Shown here one piece after another: positions 54,205 to 64,000 of a stretch of 64,000 bases of DNA. The position numbers were made by a program, and so were the translations under genes. The stretch comes from Cardiocondyla obscurior (lineage: Eukaryota > Arthropoda > Insecta > Hymenoptera > Formicidae): assembly GCF_019399895.1 (NCBI RefSeq), contig NC_091872.1, positions 1,868,395 to 1,932,394 of the forward strand, in the 5' to 3' direction. How positions within the stretch are numbered: the first letter of the stretch is position 1; each line of letters starts with the position of its first letter. The notes under the pieces are model-generated. The model was not told the DNA's origin. It saw only the letters and a program-made list of their open reading frames with translations, and searched no databases.

Positions 54205-54558
54205 CTAGAGTTCCTTAAAAGACAAGAACCACCTTAAAGAAATATGATCCCTACGAATTAAAAATTTTCCTCCTAAAAGAAAATGACGAAAAGATTTGAC
54301 TGCATCAACGATGGCTAAAAGCTCGCGTCGAGTAACACGATAGTTCCTTTCAGACTTTGATAAAACCCGACTGAAATACGCTATAACTTTCTCCTCATCC
54401 CCTTGCTTCTGTGAAAGAACAGCCCCGATTCCTATTCCAGAAGCGTCAGTATCTAAAATAAACTGACCTTCCTCCTTCGGGAACGCTAACACTGGAGGAG
54501 AAGTTAAGGCCTGCTTCAAGGATTCAAAAGCCTTTTGACAATCATCCGTCCAAGAAAA
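54205..54558 (-). pseudogene. pol: Gypsy RNase H part
   Basis: FILDTDASGIGIGAVLSQ and TRRELLAIVDAVKSFRHFLL are visible. It begins at the junction with copy C (54559) and ends prematurely after WFLSFKEL. Confidence 0.8.
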
Positions 54559-57162
54559 TGTTACGTCAGAGTTAGGAAATTTTAAATGGGTTCATTCACC
54601 GTTACTCGGATGCTTAGGAAAAAGGCACAAGAGTAGGTAAAGAGGAGGAAATGGCTTGGAGAGCGACGTAACAGCCGATCCTTGCGTGGCGGGTATTTAA
54701 AGGGCCACGCGTAAACGCACTAGGAATGGGTTCGGGTCGGTTGAGTGCGTAATATTTGTTCTTTTTAGGGAAAGAAATTTAATTCTTATTCCCTGGGATA
54801 GAACCAGAGGTGATTTTCGCAACACGGGTACCAGGGTAAAAAAAAAATAAATAACTGATTCAGAAATTGAAATGCGTAATTTTAATCTTAATTAAAATAC
54901 AAATTTCGAGTAGAAAAATAGATTTAATGAATTTAAAGTGATTATAAGGTAAAAAGAAAGAGGAAGAGGGCTTAATAAAAGATATAATTTGAACATTTTA
55001 AAGATATATATATATAAAAATAAAGAATGGAAGAAAATGAATAATGAATTAAATAATAAAAAAAACTAATAATAATAATAGCAATAGATAATCATTATTC
55101 TAAGTTAATTTCTATAATTTCGGTTATCCTGGCCGTCGACCTCGGGAACACCCTGTCGATCAACCTGATCGGAGCCAGGAAGGGATATTCTACTCCAGGA
55201 TAATAAATGAGGATATTATGGTCAGGAGTCGCCCTCCTGGCTTCCCTCCTGATTTCCTCGGGATCGAAGGAATCAGGGCCTATTGTATAGGCCCTTTCGG
55301 GGACGGGATCCGTCCACGGAGTGCAAGTGCTCCGGAGGAGTTCGAGGAGAGGATCTACGACCTCACTCTGTTCCTCTTGCTCCTCCACGAACTCTACGCT
55401 CGGGACGGGGGAAGGGGAACGTTCCGGGCTGTCAGGCTCATGCCAAGAGACGGTCTCGTCTTCAGCAAAAGAGTCGACCTCCTCGGGTTCCCCAGGGTAA
55501 GGAGTCGGTGAGCGGACGGGAGAGGAGCATGCTTGAGGAGCAACTCCAGGAGAAGGTGTGGACGAGTTCAAAGAAACATCCGGAGTATAGGAAGGAGTTG
55601 TGGGGCGGAACAGCTCCGGCTCAGGTTGAGGGGGCGAGGTCGATTTCGGACGCGACGGCGATGGTGTTCGCCCCGGAGTATTCTCCTCCGTTTCTAAGTC
55701 TTCATGGTTAATCGGCGAATTGGGAGGTACAGAAGGCAGAGGAGACCATGAACGCTCTGTTTTCGCTCTCGGAGGTTCAGGTGTGAGCTCCCTTGGTGCT
55801 GCCGCGAACAAGAATTGGATGAAGAAGCTTCTGACCAATTCTCTTAACTCGCGGACCTTGCGATTTCTCCGGGCGCGGCTTTTCTTAATTGACCGAAGGT
55901 TCCTTGATTCCACTAAAAGGTGTTGATTTGATTTTTAATTTAACAAAATGATTTCTGTGGGAGAAATGTCAGGGCAACACGCCGCATCACTCCTTCCGGA
56001 TCCCCCTTTACGCCACCTCAAAGATTCTTTCGGTTCCTCTGACAGGATGGACCCTTACTCGAGCTAAGGTTTCGATAGTCACCATTTACTGGCGGCATAT
56101 CGCAACCCCTGACACGAGGAGGCCCATTAACCAAGTCGAGTTACCGGAGAATTCGAGGGACTTTTGAGAGATGCCTATTTCGGAGAATGCAAACGGCACC
56201 CTGGCAAAACCCACGTCGTTCATTTTCAAATATATTAATTTTAAAATCTTAGTGGAACCATTTCAAACGGCCGGAGGTGAGAAGGTAGAATAAATGATGA
56301 AACTTACTTTTTGCTGTCTTCGGTTGCTACTTGGACGAGTCCCTTGCAACTTCTTTATTGAGTTTGGTTCGGCACAAGTCACACACAATATCGAAAGTAT
56401 AAACGAGATGAAATTCAGAGACTGAATGAGAGCGAGTCCTGCTGGAACACGCGTTTTAATAACCTCGGAAAAGGGGTGGGCTAGCGCCGGATTTCCATTT
56501 TTGGAAAAGTCAGTGCTCTGATTTGGCGGCCATGTCTCTCCACTTTTCCTTTTTCTTAATTATTGGTCCTTCGATCTTATTCCTTCTCTGATTTGCTTAA
56601 GCTCTAGTTTTCGTCCTTAGCTTTTTTAATTAGTGGTGTGGAGTTCCCGATATCTATTGGCTCGAGAGAAGAAACTTGGTTGTACGAAACTCCGCCCGCA
56701 TGGCTTCCCCTTCCAACCTTCCAGAATATTGTCATTAATAGTCGGGGAAAAATTCTTAAGGACCCCCTTTTCGTTATCACCGGGTCGCGTTTGTTTATGG
56801 GATCCGGTCGCGTGTCATATTCTTATGACTGTGGAGCTTTCACCCTCTTTATTTACGTTTCGTAGTCGCGGTCTCAAGTGCTTCACTTATCGCCAGATAT
56901 TTGATATCGATTCCAAATTGTTTTAGGTTCCTTCTAATATTCTTTAAAGAGTCTTCTGTTTATATTTCCCGTTGGTATCTATGCTGTGATTGTTCTAACT
57001 TCCATTTAAGCATCCGGCGATAAGAGTTTCAGAGTGTAAATTATTTTCTTCTGAAAGCTTGGAAGTTCTCTCTCGTCACCAAATAGTCACGGTTTACTCC
57101 CTTTATCTAATTTATTGACCGCGTGTCGGAAAAAAGGAGATGTGGAGTCCGAGGACGTAACA
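54559..57162 (-). mobile_element. LTR-like element copy C inside gypsy pol
   Basis: 2,604 bp with TGTTACGTC ends in both directions, flanked by AAAA (54555-54558, 57163-57166). The pol frame is continuous when the insert is removed (NLVKF on one side, the SWTDD codons on the other), which proves the limits. The minus strand carries leader, donor (56307-56302), intron and ORF as in copies A and B. Confidence 0.85.
55095..55912 (-). CDS. LTR-like element C internal protein
   Basis: Intact 272-residue frame once the ATG is assembled from exon 1 A (56308) and exon 2 TG (55912-55911) across a 395 nt intron with GTAAGT and CCTTTTAG. Basic N-terminus KKSRARRNRKVRELRELVRS, Pro/Ser/Glu-rich acidic centre (RTPSPSRPKSTSPPQPEPE), and the conserved end CTPWTDPVPERAYTIGPD, FDPEEIRREARRATPD, YYPGVEYPFLAPIRLIDRVF. 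Conservation of both ends in three copies implies selection on a protein. No known domain recognised. Confidence 0.65.
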
Positions 57163-57922
57163 AAAATTTCACCAAATTTCCCGTCAAATAATGAAGTGGC
57201 TTTACTATTGAAAAAAAACCTTTCACGAATCTCCGATAATATGAGCAAAAACCTAAGAAGCTTCTCAATTGCTTCTTCGTATGAGGAACTGGCCAATCTA
57301 TCACTGCTGCTACTTTCTCCTGATCAGTAGCTACCCCTTCTGAAGAAACCACATGACCTAAGTACTTAACTTTCCTACTGAAAAGAACACACTTCCCTGG
57401 ATTAATTTTTAAATTAAATTTTCTTAAACGAAGAAACACTTCATTAAGATTCTCCATAAGTCCTTCGAAACTCCTTCCAAAAACTATTACATCATCTAAA
57501 TATACAAAACAACTCTTAGAAAGAAGCTCTTCCAAGACCCTTTCCATAAACCGTTCAAAAGTTGCCGGAGCATTTGTGAGACCAAAAGGCATGACAGTGA
57601 ATTGCCAAAGTCCTTTTCCTATGGAAAAAGCCGTTTTTTCCTTGTCTCTTGGATCCATCCTGATTTGCCAATACCCACTCTTAAGATCAAGAGTAGCAAA
57701 CCAGGAATTCCCAGCCAAACGATCTAGAATATCACCTATCCTCGGAAGAGGAAAAGAATCTTTTACTGTAACCGCATTAACTTTCCTATAATCAACGCAG
57801 AATCTAAATGTCCCATCCTTCTTTTTGACTAAAACTGCTGGAGAAACCCAAAGACTTTGCGACTCCTCAATTACCCCACGGTTTTTCATATCTATGATAA
57901 TTCCGTCAACCTCATCCCTCAT
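57163..57922 (-). pseudogene. pol: Gypsy reverse transcriptase
   Basis: FRFCVDYRKVNAVT, FATLDLKSGYWQI, MPFGLTNAPATFERF and FVYLDDVIVFG (catalytic DD) are intact. Coding is cut by copy C after the thumb-like FCSYYRRFVKGF. Confidence 0.9.
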
Positions 57923-58500
57923 TCGAAAAGGAACACGACGAGAAACCTGTTTAAGCGGAAGAGCGTCCGCTACATCAATCTTATGTCTTACTAGTTCGGA
58001 ATTTACTGCAACTATTTCCTCCGAAAATATCTCCTGGAATTCTCTAAAGAATGAAAAAGCTACTTTCTCCTGCTCATCATTCAGTTCTTTTAAGCTTTCT
58101 TCAAAGTTTCTGAGGAAAAGAAGAATTCACCCCGGAAGTCTGTTTGATTCTGGCAACCCTCAAAGAATTCTGACAAGAACTAAAAGCTTCATCAAAAGTT
58201 TTGGAAAAACCAACCTTCCTCAGAAAATTTGCCCCGAGAAGGCAATCATCCGAAATTTCCGCTACAAACATACTTATTTCAAGAGCAAACTTCCCTACCT
58301 CCATAGAAACTTTAGCTTCTCTTCTAATAGAAACATCTTCTCCTGTAGGATATCGAAATCTTAGCCCCTCTCTAAGCGATCGTAAACCTAAATTCTCCTT
58401 TCCAAAAAACCTAGAACTCAAAATGGTAATATCAGAGCCCGTGTCAACTCTAAAATTACACTTCCTACCATTAACCTTTCCTGCGAAACAAAAATCGCGT
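57923..58500 (-). pseudogene. pol: Gypsy protease region
   Basis: 58101-58421 carries a retropepsin-like beta region (FRYPTGEDVSI, DCLLGANFLRKV). On the same strand just upstream at about 58430-58450 a VDTGSDITIL active-site motif is present, and 57930-58090 links to RT with frame changes. Breaks suggest decay. Confidence 0.7.
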
Positions 58501-58599
58501 GAAGAATAGTCGATTCTCCTGGAAAATAACTCCTTCGGGGCCCCCTTTCCTTTAGCCGACCCCCTCCCGAAGAGGTCGACTACTCCAAGTTATTTTTAC

Positions 58600-59463
58600 G
58601 GGTAGAGCACTGATTCTGGAAGTGTCCTGGCTTCCCACAAAGCCAACACTCTTCTCGAGCCCCCCCCCTTCGTTTCCCGAGAAAACTTATTACCTTTATA
58701 CTTTTAGGATTCACCGAACTTTCCCCTTTCCTTCGCTTTCCTTAACATCCCCCTGGACTTTTCCGAACGAAAGGAATTAAAATTTCTAAAAGAACTCGCG
58801 TGCCCCTGAAAATCTGGCGCTCTCCTATCAAAAGATTCCCCGAAAATCGTTTTAATCACTTTCGATCTCTCGATCGCCTTTTTAAGTGAAGAAATCCCTT
58901 CTAGTTGCAGCGTTCTCCTAACCCTGCCATCTAACAACGCAGAAATAAACTGCACAAGCGATCTTGTCCCGTACTTCATAGGGACATTCAGGATAAGCTA
59001 ACTGAGATAACCGCTCTAATTCCGTCCCAAAAAAAGCAAAATCCTCCCCTTCCTTCTGTTTCCAATTAGTAAAAAGAGAATAGTAATTTTGAGAAGGCCG
59101 CGGTTCTCCAAAACACAACTCGAGCTTTGTTCTGAGCTCCGCGTAGCTCATGCCTTCGGAATCCTGTAAGGTACAGAGAATTGAACGCGCTCTGCCCCGA
59201 AGGCAAGAAACAAGGGCAACTGTTATCGCTTCTTGTCCCCACTGCTTTGCTCGAGCGATGAAATCAAATTGGGAAAAGAACTCCCGCAACGGAACAGAAC
59301 CATCATAAGTATCTAGTTTTAAATTTAACCCGGACACAGAACGCGCGTCACCCTCAACCGGAGGGACATCCGGAACGAAACTCGCGCTCCCCTCCGCCGG
59401 AAGAACACCGGAGACGCGCGAAAAATTATTGGAGGAACTTAGCTGCAGGATTCGACTCTGCAT
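58600..59463 (-). pseudogene. gag: Gypsy gag
   Basis: 58918-59463 is capsid-like (LKLDTYDGSVPLREFFSQF, YPECPYEVRDKIACAVYF). It continues after a frame change at about 58920-58980 (GRVRRTLQLEG), then a single zinc knuckle CWLCGKPGHFQNQC at 58612-58655. A longer start upstream (59654) is possible. Confidence 0.75.
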
Positions 59464-59638
59464 CCTCGTGATTGTATCATCGCGCAGACGTATCTCGGCC
59501 CGCAGACTCTCCTCCCTCTGCTCCTACTCGACCCGCAGCTGACGCATCTCCTGACGGAGCGACTCGAACGCCGCCGCTTCCGACGAAGCAGGATCCTCCT
59601 GACGGGATCGCCTCCTCTTCGCCGTGTGCGTAGCCATT

Positions 59639-59656
59639 CCGGACGAGCTTCCAAAA
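59639..59656 (-). promoter_or_regulatory. Gypsy primer-binding site, tRNA-Pro-like
   Basis: Minus strand TGGAAGCTCGTCCGGAAT directly after the 5' LTR resembles the tRNA-Pro complement TGGGGGCTCGTCCGGGAT, with about three mismatches. Confidence 0.6.
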
Positions 59657-59957
59657 TGTTACACCGGGAATGGGGTTAGCGAACGTCTCCGCGTTCGCGC
59701 TACACACTCACTCTTCTCACTCTCTCACTCGCGGCACTCGGGCTCAGCGAAAGAAAAGAGACGTTTTAGAAAAGTAAAACGATAACGATTTAATACGAGC
59801 ATTAACAAGAAATACAGAGTGACATCCACACCGAACAAAGTCACGGGCAGAACTGTCAATTATCATAAATCAATAATCTTCGTTCCCCTGGCAACGGGGA
59901 ACCGAAACTTCGCAGCGAGCCGGCAGCTTCATGTCGCTCCATGTACCGGGCGTAACA
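59657..59957 (-). repeat. Gypsy 5' LTR
   Basis: 301 bp partner of 51814-52114. Confidence 0.92.
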
Positions 59958-60129
59958 TTATTCGTTGAGTTTACATTAGGTATCGTGTAATACGTTTCAA
60001 AATCTGTTAGTCCAAGCTCATAGTCACCATCGCTTAAATCCACTGGAGAAAAGTAGCTCACCGCCAGGATGCTACTCTTTCCCGAAAGCGTGAACGTGAG
60101 CGACATGTTTGATACTGACTGTAGACAGT

Positions 60130-60474
60130 CTAATACATGTCTTTAAAATGTTTGTCAACTGCTCGTAAAAAAAGAAGACACAATTGTCCACAGTTGGTTT
60201 CATCGTAACGCTGATATGGTGATCGATTATATTCTATTCGCGTTGTATCATTACCTAGATAATGTACAAGTTTCCGCGGCGGTCGAAGATTACCAAAGCT
60301 ATCGAAATTCATAGCGTGATTTCCTCTCTTAGCATATGCCACCCAGTGAGTACCAGATCCATCAGCATTATCCAAATTCACGATGCCGCTTTCGTTGCAA
60401 TATACTCCTCCAGCTAGTAATGTGTTACGCATAAAAACACCTCTGAAATATGGAATGCGCATGCGTTTTGCCAA
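60130..60474 (-). CDS. Adenain-type protease, Polinton 2
   Basis: MAKRMRIPYFRGVFM, GTHWVAYAKRGNH (His), NFDSFGN (acid) and ETNCGQLCLLFLRAVDKHF (Cys). Read in one frame through the position where copy 1 breaks. N-terminally it continues from pX through one stop and one frameshift (60475-60540). Confidence 0.85.
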   Translation of the reverse strand: MAKRMRIPYFRGVFMRNTLLAGGVYCNESGIVNLDNADGSGTHWVAYAKRGNHAMNFDSFGNLRPPRKLVHYLGNDTTRIEYNRSPYQRYDETNCGQLCLLFLRAVDKHFKDMY

Positions 60475-60534
60475 CTATAGCAATTGTATATCTGTAGTAG
60501 TGCTTTTAGAAATTTTTAACGTCGCATCGACGAT

Positions 60535-60745
60535 TTTTTTTCTTTATTCAGAGTTTTACTTTTTTTCATAACACCACCCCCACGTTTGTATGGAGCTAGA
60601 TAAACTCCACGACCTTCCATAGCGTGATTATGACGTTTCATCTCTTCAAGCTGACGTTGCATTGTTTTCTTATCATTTACAGCTTTGGCGATTCCCGCGG
60701 CACCGCCAGCAAGCGAACCGATCACTCCTAGTACTGGTAGAAGCG
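60535..60745 (-). pseudogene. pX-like peptide, Polinton 2, cut by copia
   Basis: LLPVLGVIGSLAGGAAGIAKA is followed by basic/Gln-rich RQLEEMKRHNHAMEG and YLAPYKRGGGVMKKSK. The gene is truncated on the right by the copia LTR, which begins at 60746. Confidence 0.8.
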
Positions 60746-61193
60746 TGTTATATCCCGAGCCCTTAGCAACAGAGGCTCGGGAATAACGCTGGAATGTCGC
60801 ACGCGCGCGACCGTTTAACTTGATCGGCAGAATACCGCCGATCAAGGTAACCCGGCATTTCCGGCCGGAACGCGACGTTCGAGGACGGTTGCGGTTGCCA
60901 CCCGCGATTCCGCTGATTGCTATGAATTTTGGCATGGCAACAGTAGGAGATATTATTAGAAATAAGCATTTATATTGCGCGGGCGCCTTGCCAAGAAACA
61001 CTGTCGGCCTCTATTTGTAACGCGAGTAAACTTCGCTACCACTTATTGTTTTTCTTATTCTTCTTCCATGCGCGATCGTACTAACGAGGTGTGTAATTCT
61101 TGCCGCCAGTAAGTTCATCATTAAAGTTTATTTATCCCTGCTACTGAGCCTGTCCCGACTTATTCAGTTACCTTCCCAGCGCCTATTCCAACA
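60746..61193 (+). repeat. Copia 5' LTR with U3 shared with the errantivirus
   Basis: TGTTATATCCC at 60746 to CCAACA at 61193 (448 bp), directly followed by the priming site. The first about 210 bases match the errantivirus LTR U3. Left edge abuts Polinton sequence AGAAGCG. The left limit of the copia LTR proper is inferred, since the 3' LTR is not visible. Confidence 0.65.
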
Positions 61194-61212
61194 GGTTATG
61201 GGCCCAGACCAC
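61194..61212 (+). promoter_or_regulatory. Copia primer-binding site
   Basis: GGTTATGGGCCCAGACCAC follows the LTR, the initiator-tRNA half-molecule type of priming site known for copia. Confidence 0.75.
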
Positions 61213-61213
61213 C

Positions 61214-61550
61214 TAAAGTGACGGATAATTTTCGGGGCACGCAGCAACGGAAAGATTCGCCGAATTAAGGTTAGAGTGACTAGAAATTGGAGGCGCGATC
61301 GGTCTCGCAACCGAGAAGTTTCGAGGTGCGAGTTATACTCGTGATACCGTGAACGCGGGGACAGAACGTGGTGCCGAGCCCAGTGCATCCGAAGTGCCCG
61401 CAAGAGACACGACGAACGAGCGTATCTGAACGTGCTGAGAAATTCGCCGCGTGCCCGTGCGTATAATTGGGCGGCCATTTTTTTTGCGAATACTTTCTCT
61501 TTGTCGCGACACGTGTTGTTCCGGCGACGGTAAATTATCGAAGAAGAAAC
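61214..61550. other. Copia leader
   Basis: Untranslated leader between priming site and gag start; no gene seen. It contains several short antisense frames only. Confidence 0.6.
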
Positions 61551-64000
61551 ATGAGCACGAGCGCAAGCAACGTTGTGCGAATCGAAGCGCTAAATCGCGA
61601 AAATTATGATACATGGAAGTTGCAAATGCGCGCATTGTTAACTAAGAACGATGCGTGGGAATATGTCAATGGAGACATACCAAAACCTGAGACGACGACG
61701 ACGAACGCTGCCGACGTACGAGATTGGAATAACAAAGATGAGAAAGCAAAATCAGATTTAATATTATCGATAGGGGCCAGCCAACTAAAGATAGTAAAGA
61801 ACTGTGAAACATCTCGCGATTTATGGATTAAGCTAGAGAATACATTTCAATCGAGAGGACCCGCCCGCAAAGCTACGCTACTGAAAAGTCTCACACTTCA
61901 AAAAATGAATGATAACGGGGACGTGCGGGAACATCTCAACAATTTCATGGATACGGTGGACAAGCTATCAGAAATGGAAGTGATCATCAACCCCGATCAG
62001 CTCGCTATTATGATGCTTTACAGTTTGCTATCAAGTTTCGAAAATTTTAGAATCGCCATTGAAAGCCGGGACAAACTTCCGAATCCCGAGGTTTTGCGGA
62101 CGAAGATCGTCGAGGAGTCCGATGCTAGAAGAAACGCGACAACGAATGGTCAATCCCAGAACGCCATGTTTGTAAACAGGAAGAAACAGTTCAAGCAAAA
62201 GGAGATTCCAAGCAAAAAGGACGACCCGAAGAAGGATCGGAGTATCAAATTCAAGTGTTTCAAGTGTCATGGAAGGGGACACAAGGCCGCTGAGTGTCCG
62301 TCACAAAAACCTGAAGAGAAGGGATCGTCGCGCGTGTCGTTCCTATCCACCGACAGAGAAGTCAGCGCACTGCAGGTTGCAGATAATTCTGGTCGAAACG
62401 TATGGTGTCTGGATAGCGGTTGTACAGCGCACATTTGCAAGGATATCGAGCTTTTTACTAAGGTAAATGAAGAGAGATTGCGTGAATTGAAGCTAGCCAG
62501 CAATGCGTCCGCCGCAGTTAAGGGCAGAGGCATGGCTAAGATCACCACGTCAGATAGCGGCAAGAAGAGCGAGGTGACGTTAAGTAAGGCACTGTATGTA
62601 CCAGAATTGAGAACGAACTTGATGTCGGTGTCGAAAATAGCGGACAAGGGGCACGAAGTAATCTTTAATAGACACGAAGCGAAGGTCGTTGATAACAGAG
62701 GTCGTGTTTGCCTCACAGCCAAGCGAGAGGGAGACCTTTATTTATTGAAGGGCGGATTATTTCATCAGTGCCATAGCACAGAACAGAAGATCATTAAACG
62801 CGAATGTGACACAGGTGCCGAGGAAAACGCCAGGTCATGGCATCGAAGACTTGGTCATTTGAACTTCGGCGATCTCGTGCGTGCCTTCAAGGAAAAAGCG
62901 ATTCGCGGCATCAAGGTGAAGCAGGAATTTAAGAACTTGAACTGCGAGATCTGCATCCAGGGGAAGATGGTCCGACCACCTTTCCCGAAAGAGTCAAACA
63001 GAAGGACGACGAGGCTGGAATTAATACATACGGACATATGTGGTCCGATGCGTGTTCCCTCAAACAGCGACGCTAGATATTTCATTACTTTTACCGACGA
63101 TTATTCTAGATGGACTGAAGTAAGATTTTTAAAAAATAAAAATCAGGCTCTGGAAGAATTTATGGAATACCAAACCTTCGTCGAAAGGCAGCATAACGTA
63201 AAAATTAAAGCAGTTCAATCCGATAACGGACGCGAATTTGTTAACAGAGAATTTAGTGATTACTTGAAAGGGCAGGGAATCCAGAATCGCCTTACGACTA
63301 CGTACACCCCCGAACAGAACGGCATTGCTGAGAGGAAAAATCGAACGCTGGTTGAAGCTGCAAAATGTCTTCTTATACAGTCTACGTTGCCGACATCATT
63401 TTGGGCTAAAGCAATAAATACAGCAAACTATATTCGGAATCGTTGCCCTACAAAGGGTTTAAGTGGAAAAACGCCCCACGAATTTTGGAAAGGAAGGACG
63501 CCGACGGTTTGCTATTTTAAGAGTTTCGGGTGCAAGGCGTACTGCCTGAACAAGATACCAACGAAAGGAAAGTTTGACAGGAGATCACAAGAGGGAATAT
63601 TTATAGGTTATTCAGACGTATCGAAAGGTTATCGAATTTGGCTGCCAGCGACCAAAAAGGTCGAGATTACACGCGACGTAAAATTCCTGGAAGAATTACC
63701 GACGACATCGGAAAAATTCGTGGATTTTTACCAATAGGATCCATCTTACACTGGAACAACAGATCCTGAGGTCATCAGGAACGAAGTAGATGTGGAAATC
63801 GTTCCTGAGTCGATCGACGCAACCCGGGAAGAGAATGACGACCTGGCGCCGAGGAATGACGAAGATATTTGGCCAGGGGAAGTGGCACATAGAGATCGAC
63901 AAATCAGAGGACGCGGACGCCCCAGAATGGTGAGAACGGGACTACCGGGGAGACCGCGCAAAGAATACAACTATCAAGAGGTGGATCTAACGGAGTTGGC
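61551..64000 (+). pseudogene. Copia gag-pol polyprotein, nonsense codon, partial
   Basis: ATG at 61551. Gag region begins VVRIEALNRENYDTWKLQM and carries a zinc knuckle CFKCHGRGHKAAEC (about residue 235). Protease CLDSGCTAHIC, then the GAG_pre-integrase SWHRRLGHLNFGDL with CEICIQGKM. The integrase has ELIHTDICGPM, VQSDNGREFVN and YTPEQNGIAERKNRTL. TAG at 63735-63737 stops the frame, but the same frame stays open to the window end with the acidic linker towards RT. RT and RNase H lie outside. Confidence 0.9.

Larger units (their letters stand above)
51814..59957 (-). mobile_element. Ty3/gypsy retrotransposon in the penton gene
   Basis: 301 bp LTRs at 51814-52114 and 59657-59957 (TGTTAC...GTAACA), flanked by TTAT (51810-51813, 59958-59961). 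The order on the minus strand is gag, protease, RT, [LTR-like copy C], RNase H, integrase; no env. The LTRs differ at roughly eleven sites by eye, more per base than the errantivirus pair, so this insertion looks older. Confidence 0.92.
51218..60106 (-). pseudogene. Penton-like protein, Polinton 2 (split by gypsy)
   Basis: N-terminal part 59962-60106 starts MSLTFTLSGKSS and includes LSDGDYELGLTDFETYY. The gene is then cut by the gypsy element (target duplication TTAT) and resumes at 51813 on the other side, with the C-terminal part to 51218 (EPHRWHESDAPINIINTNII, HEFSPNVPPGYKILE, EEITVRLHV). Confidence 0.87.
47930..60745 (-). mobile_element. Second, decayed AT-rich Polinton
   Basis: Reading right to left: pX (60745-60535), protease, penton, micro-ORF, major capsid, VDLQG protein. 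This is the same order as the first Polinton. It is much more AT-rich and clearly diverged in protein, so it is another subfamily. It is interrupted by a solo LTR, a gypsy element and a copia element. PolB, INT, ATPase and PLA2 are not in the window and would lie right of the copia insertion. Confidence 0.88.
60746..64000 (+). mobile_element. Ty1/copia retrotransposon, 5' part
   Basis: 5' LTR, tRNA-iMet-type priming site and gag-pol through integrase. The element runs out of the window, so its 3' LTR and target duplication cannot be read. Confidence 0.88.

Overview
This window looks like eukaryotic, insect-type DNA, most probably a hymenopteran such as an ant. The evidence is AT-rich spacers, short GT-AG introns, arthropod transposon families (Polinton, errantivirus, Ty3, copia, DIRS, mariner, foldback elements) and one fragment resembling the host cohesin loader MAU2. 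I see no complete ordinary host gene. The species call is inference from element types, not from a recognised host locus.

Layout. Positions 1-14.7 kb hold a nearly complete, CpG-rich Polinton (Maverick/adintovirus-like) copy: zinc-binding small protein, protein-primed DNA polymerase B with one intron, retroviral-type integrase, a two-part accessory protein, packaging ATPase, phospholipase A2, pX-like core peptide plus adenain-type protease, penton, a micro-ORF, major capsid protein, a small protein with two dynein-light-chain-type motifs, a conserved unknown and a spliced PC4-like protein. A spliced Tudor-domain gene lies at its left edge. A second Tudor gene lies 1.7 kb past its right end, next to a chuvirus-like glycoprotein fragment. 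Several Polinton frames are broken by one-base losses in homopolymers.

Positions 17.3-36.8 kb are two head-to-head copies of an intron-containing mariner-like transposon. Copy 1 was split by a foldback element, which was split by a 7.4 kb LTR-like element, which was itself split by a DIRS retrotransposon. Copy 2 was split, inside its first intron, by an 8.75 kb env-bearing errantivirus with 408 bp LTRs. From 36.9 to 47.9 kb there are a palindromic MITE, a second copy of the LTR-like element, a LINE remnant, the MAU2-like fragment, minisatellites and a terminal-inverted-repeat element enclosing a decayed mariner.

Positions 47.9-60.7 kb hold a second, AT-rich and decayed Polinton on the minus strand. 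It is broken by a 1,023 bp solo LTR (in the capsid gene), an 8.1 kb Ty3/gypsy element (in the penton gene, itself carrying a third LTR-like copy) and a copia element (60.7 kb to the window edge, in the pX gene). Target-site duplications could be read directly for most insertions.

In the Polinton, replication and integration (PolB, INT) and virion morphogenesis (ATPase, protease, PLA2, penton, capsid) form the working core; the Tudor, LC8-motif and PC4-like proteins are candidate host-interaction or replication accessories. The points most worth following are the LTR-like family whose start codon is assembled by splicing, a U3 segment shared by a copia LTR and an errantivirus LTR, the two Tudor genes, and the small protein with twin TQT motifs.
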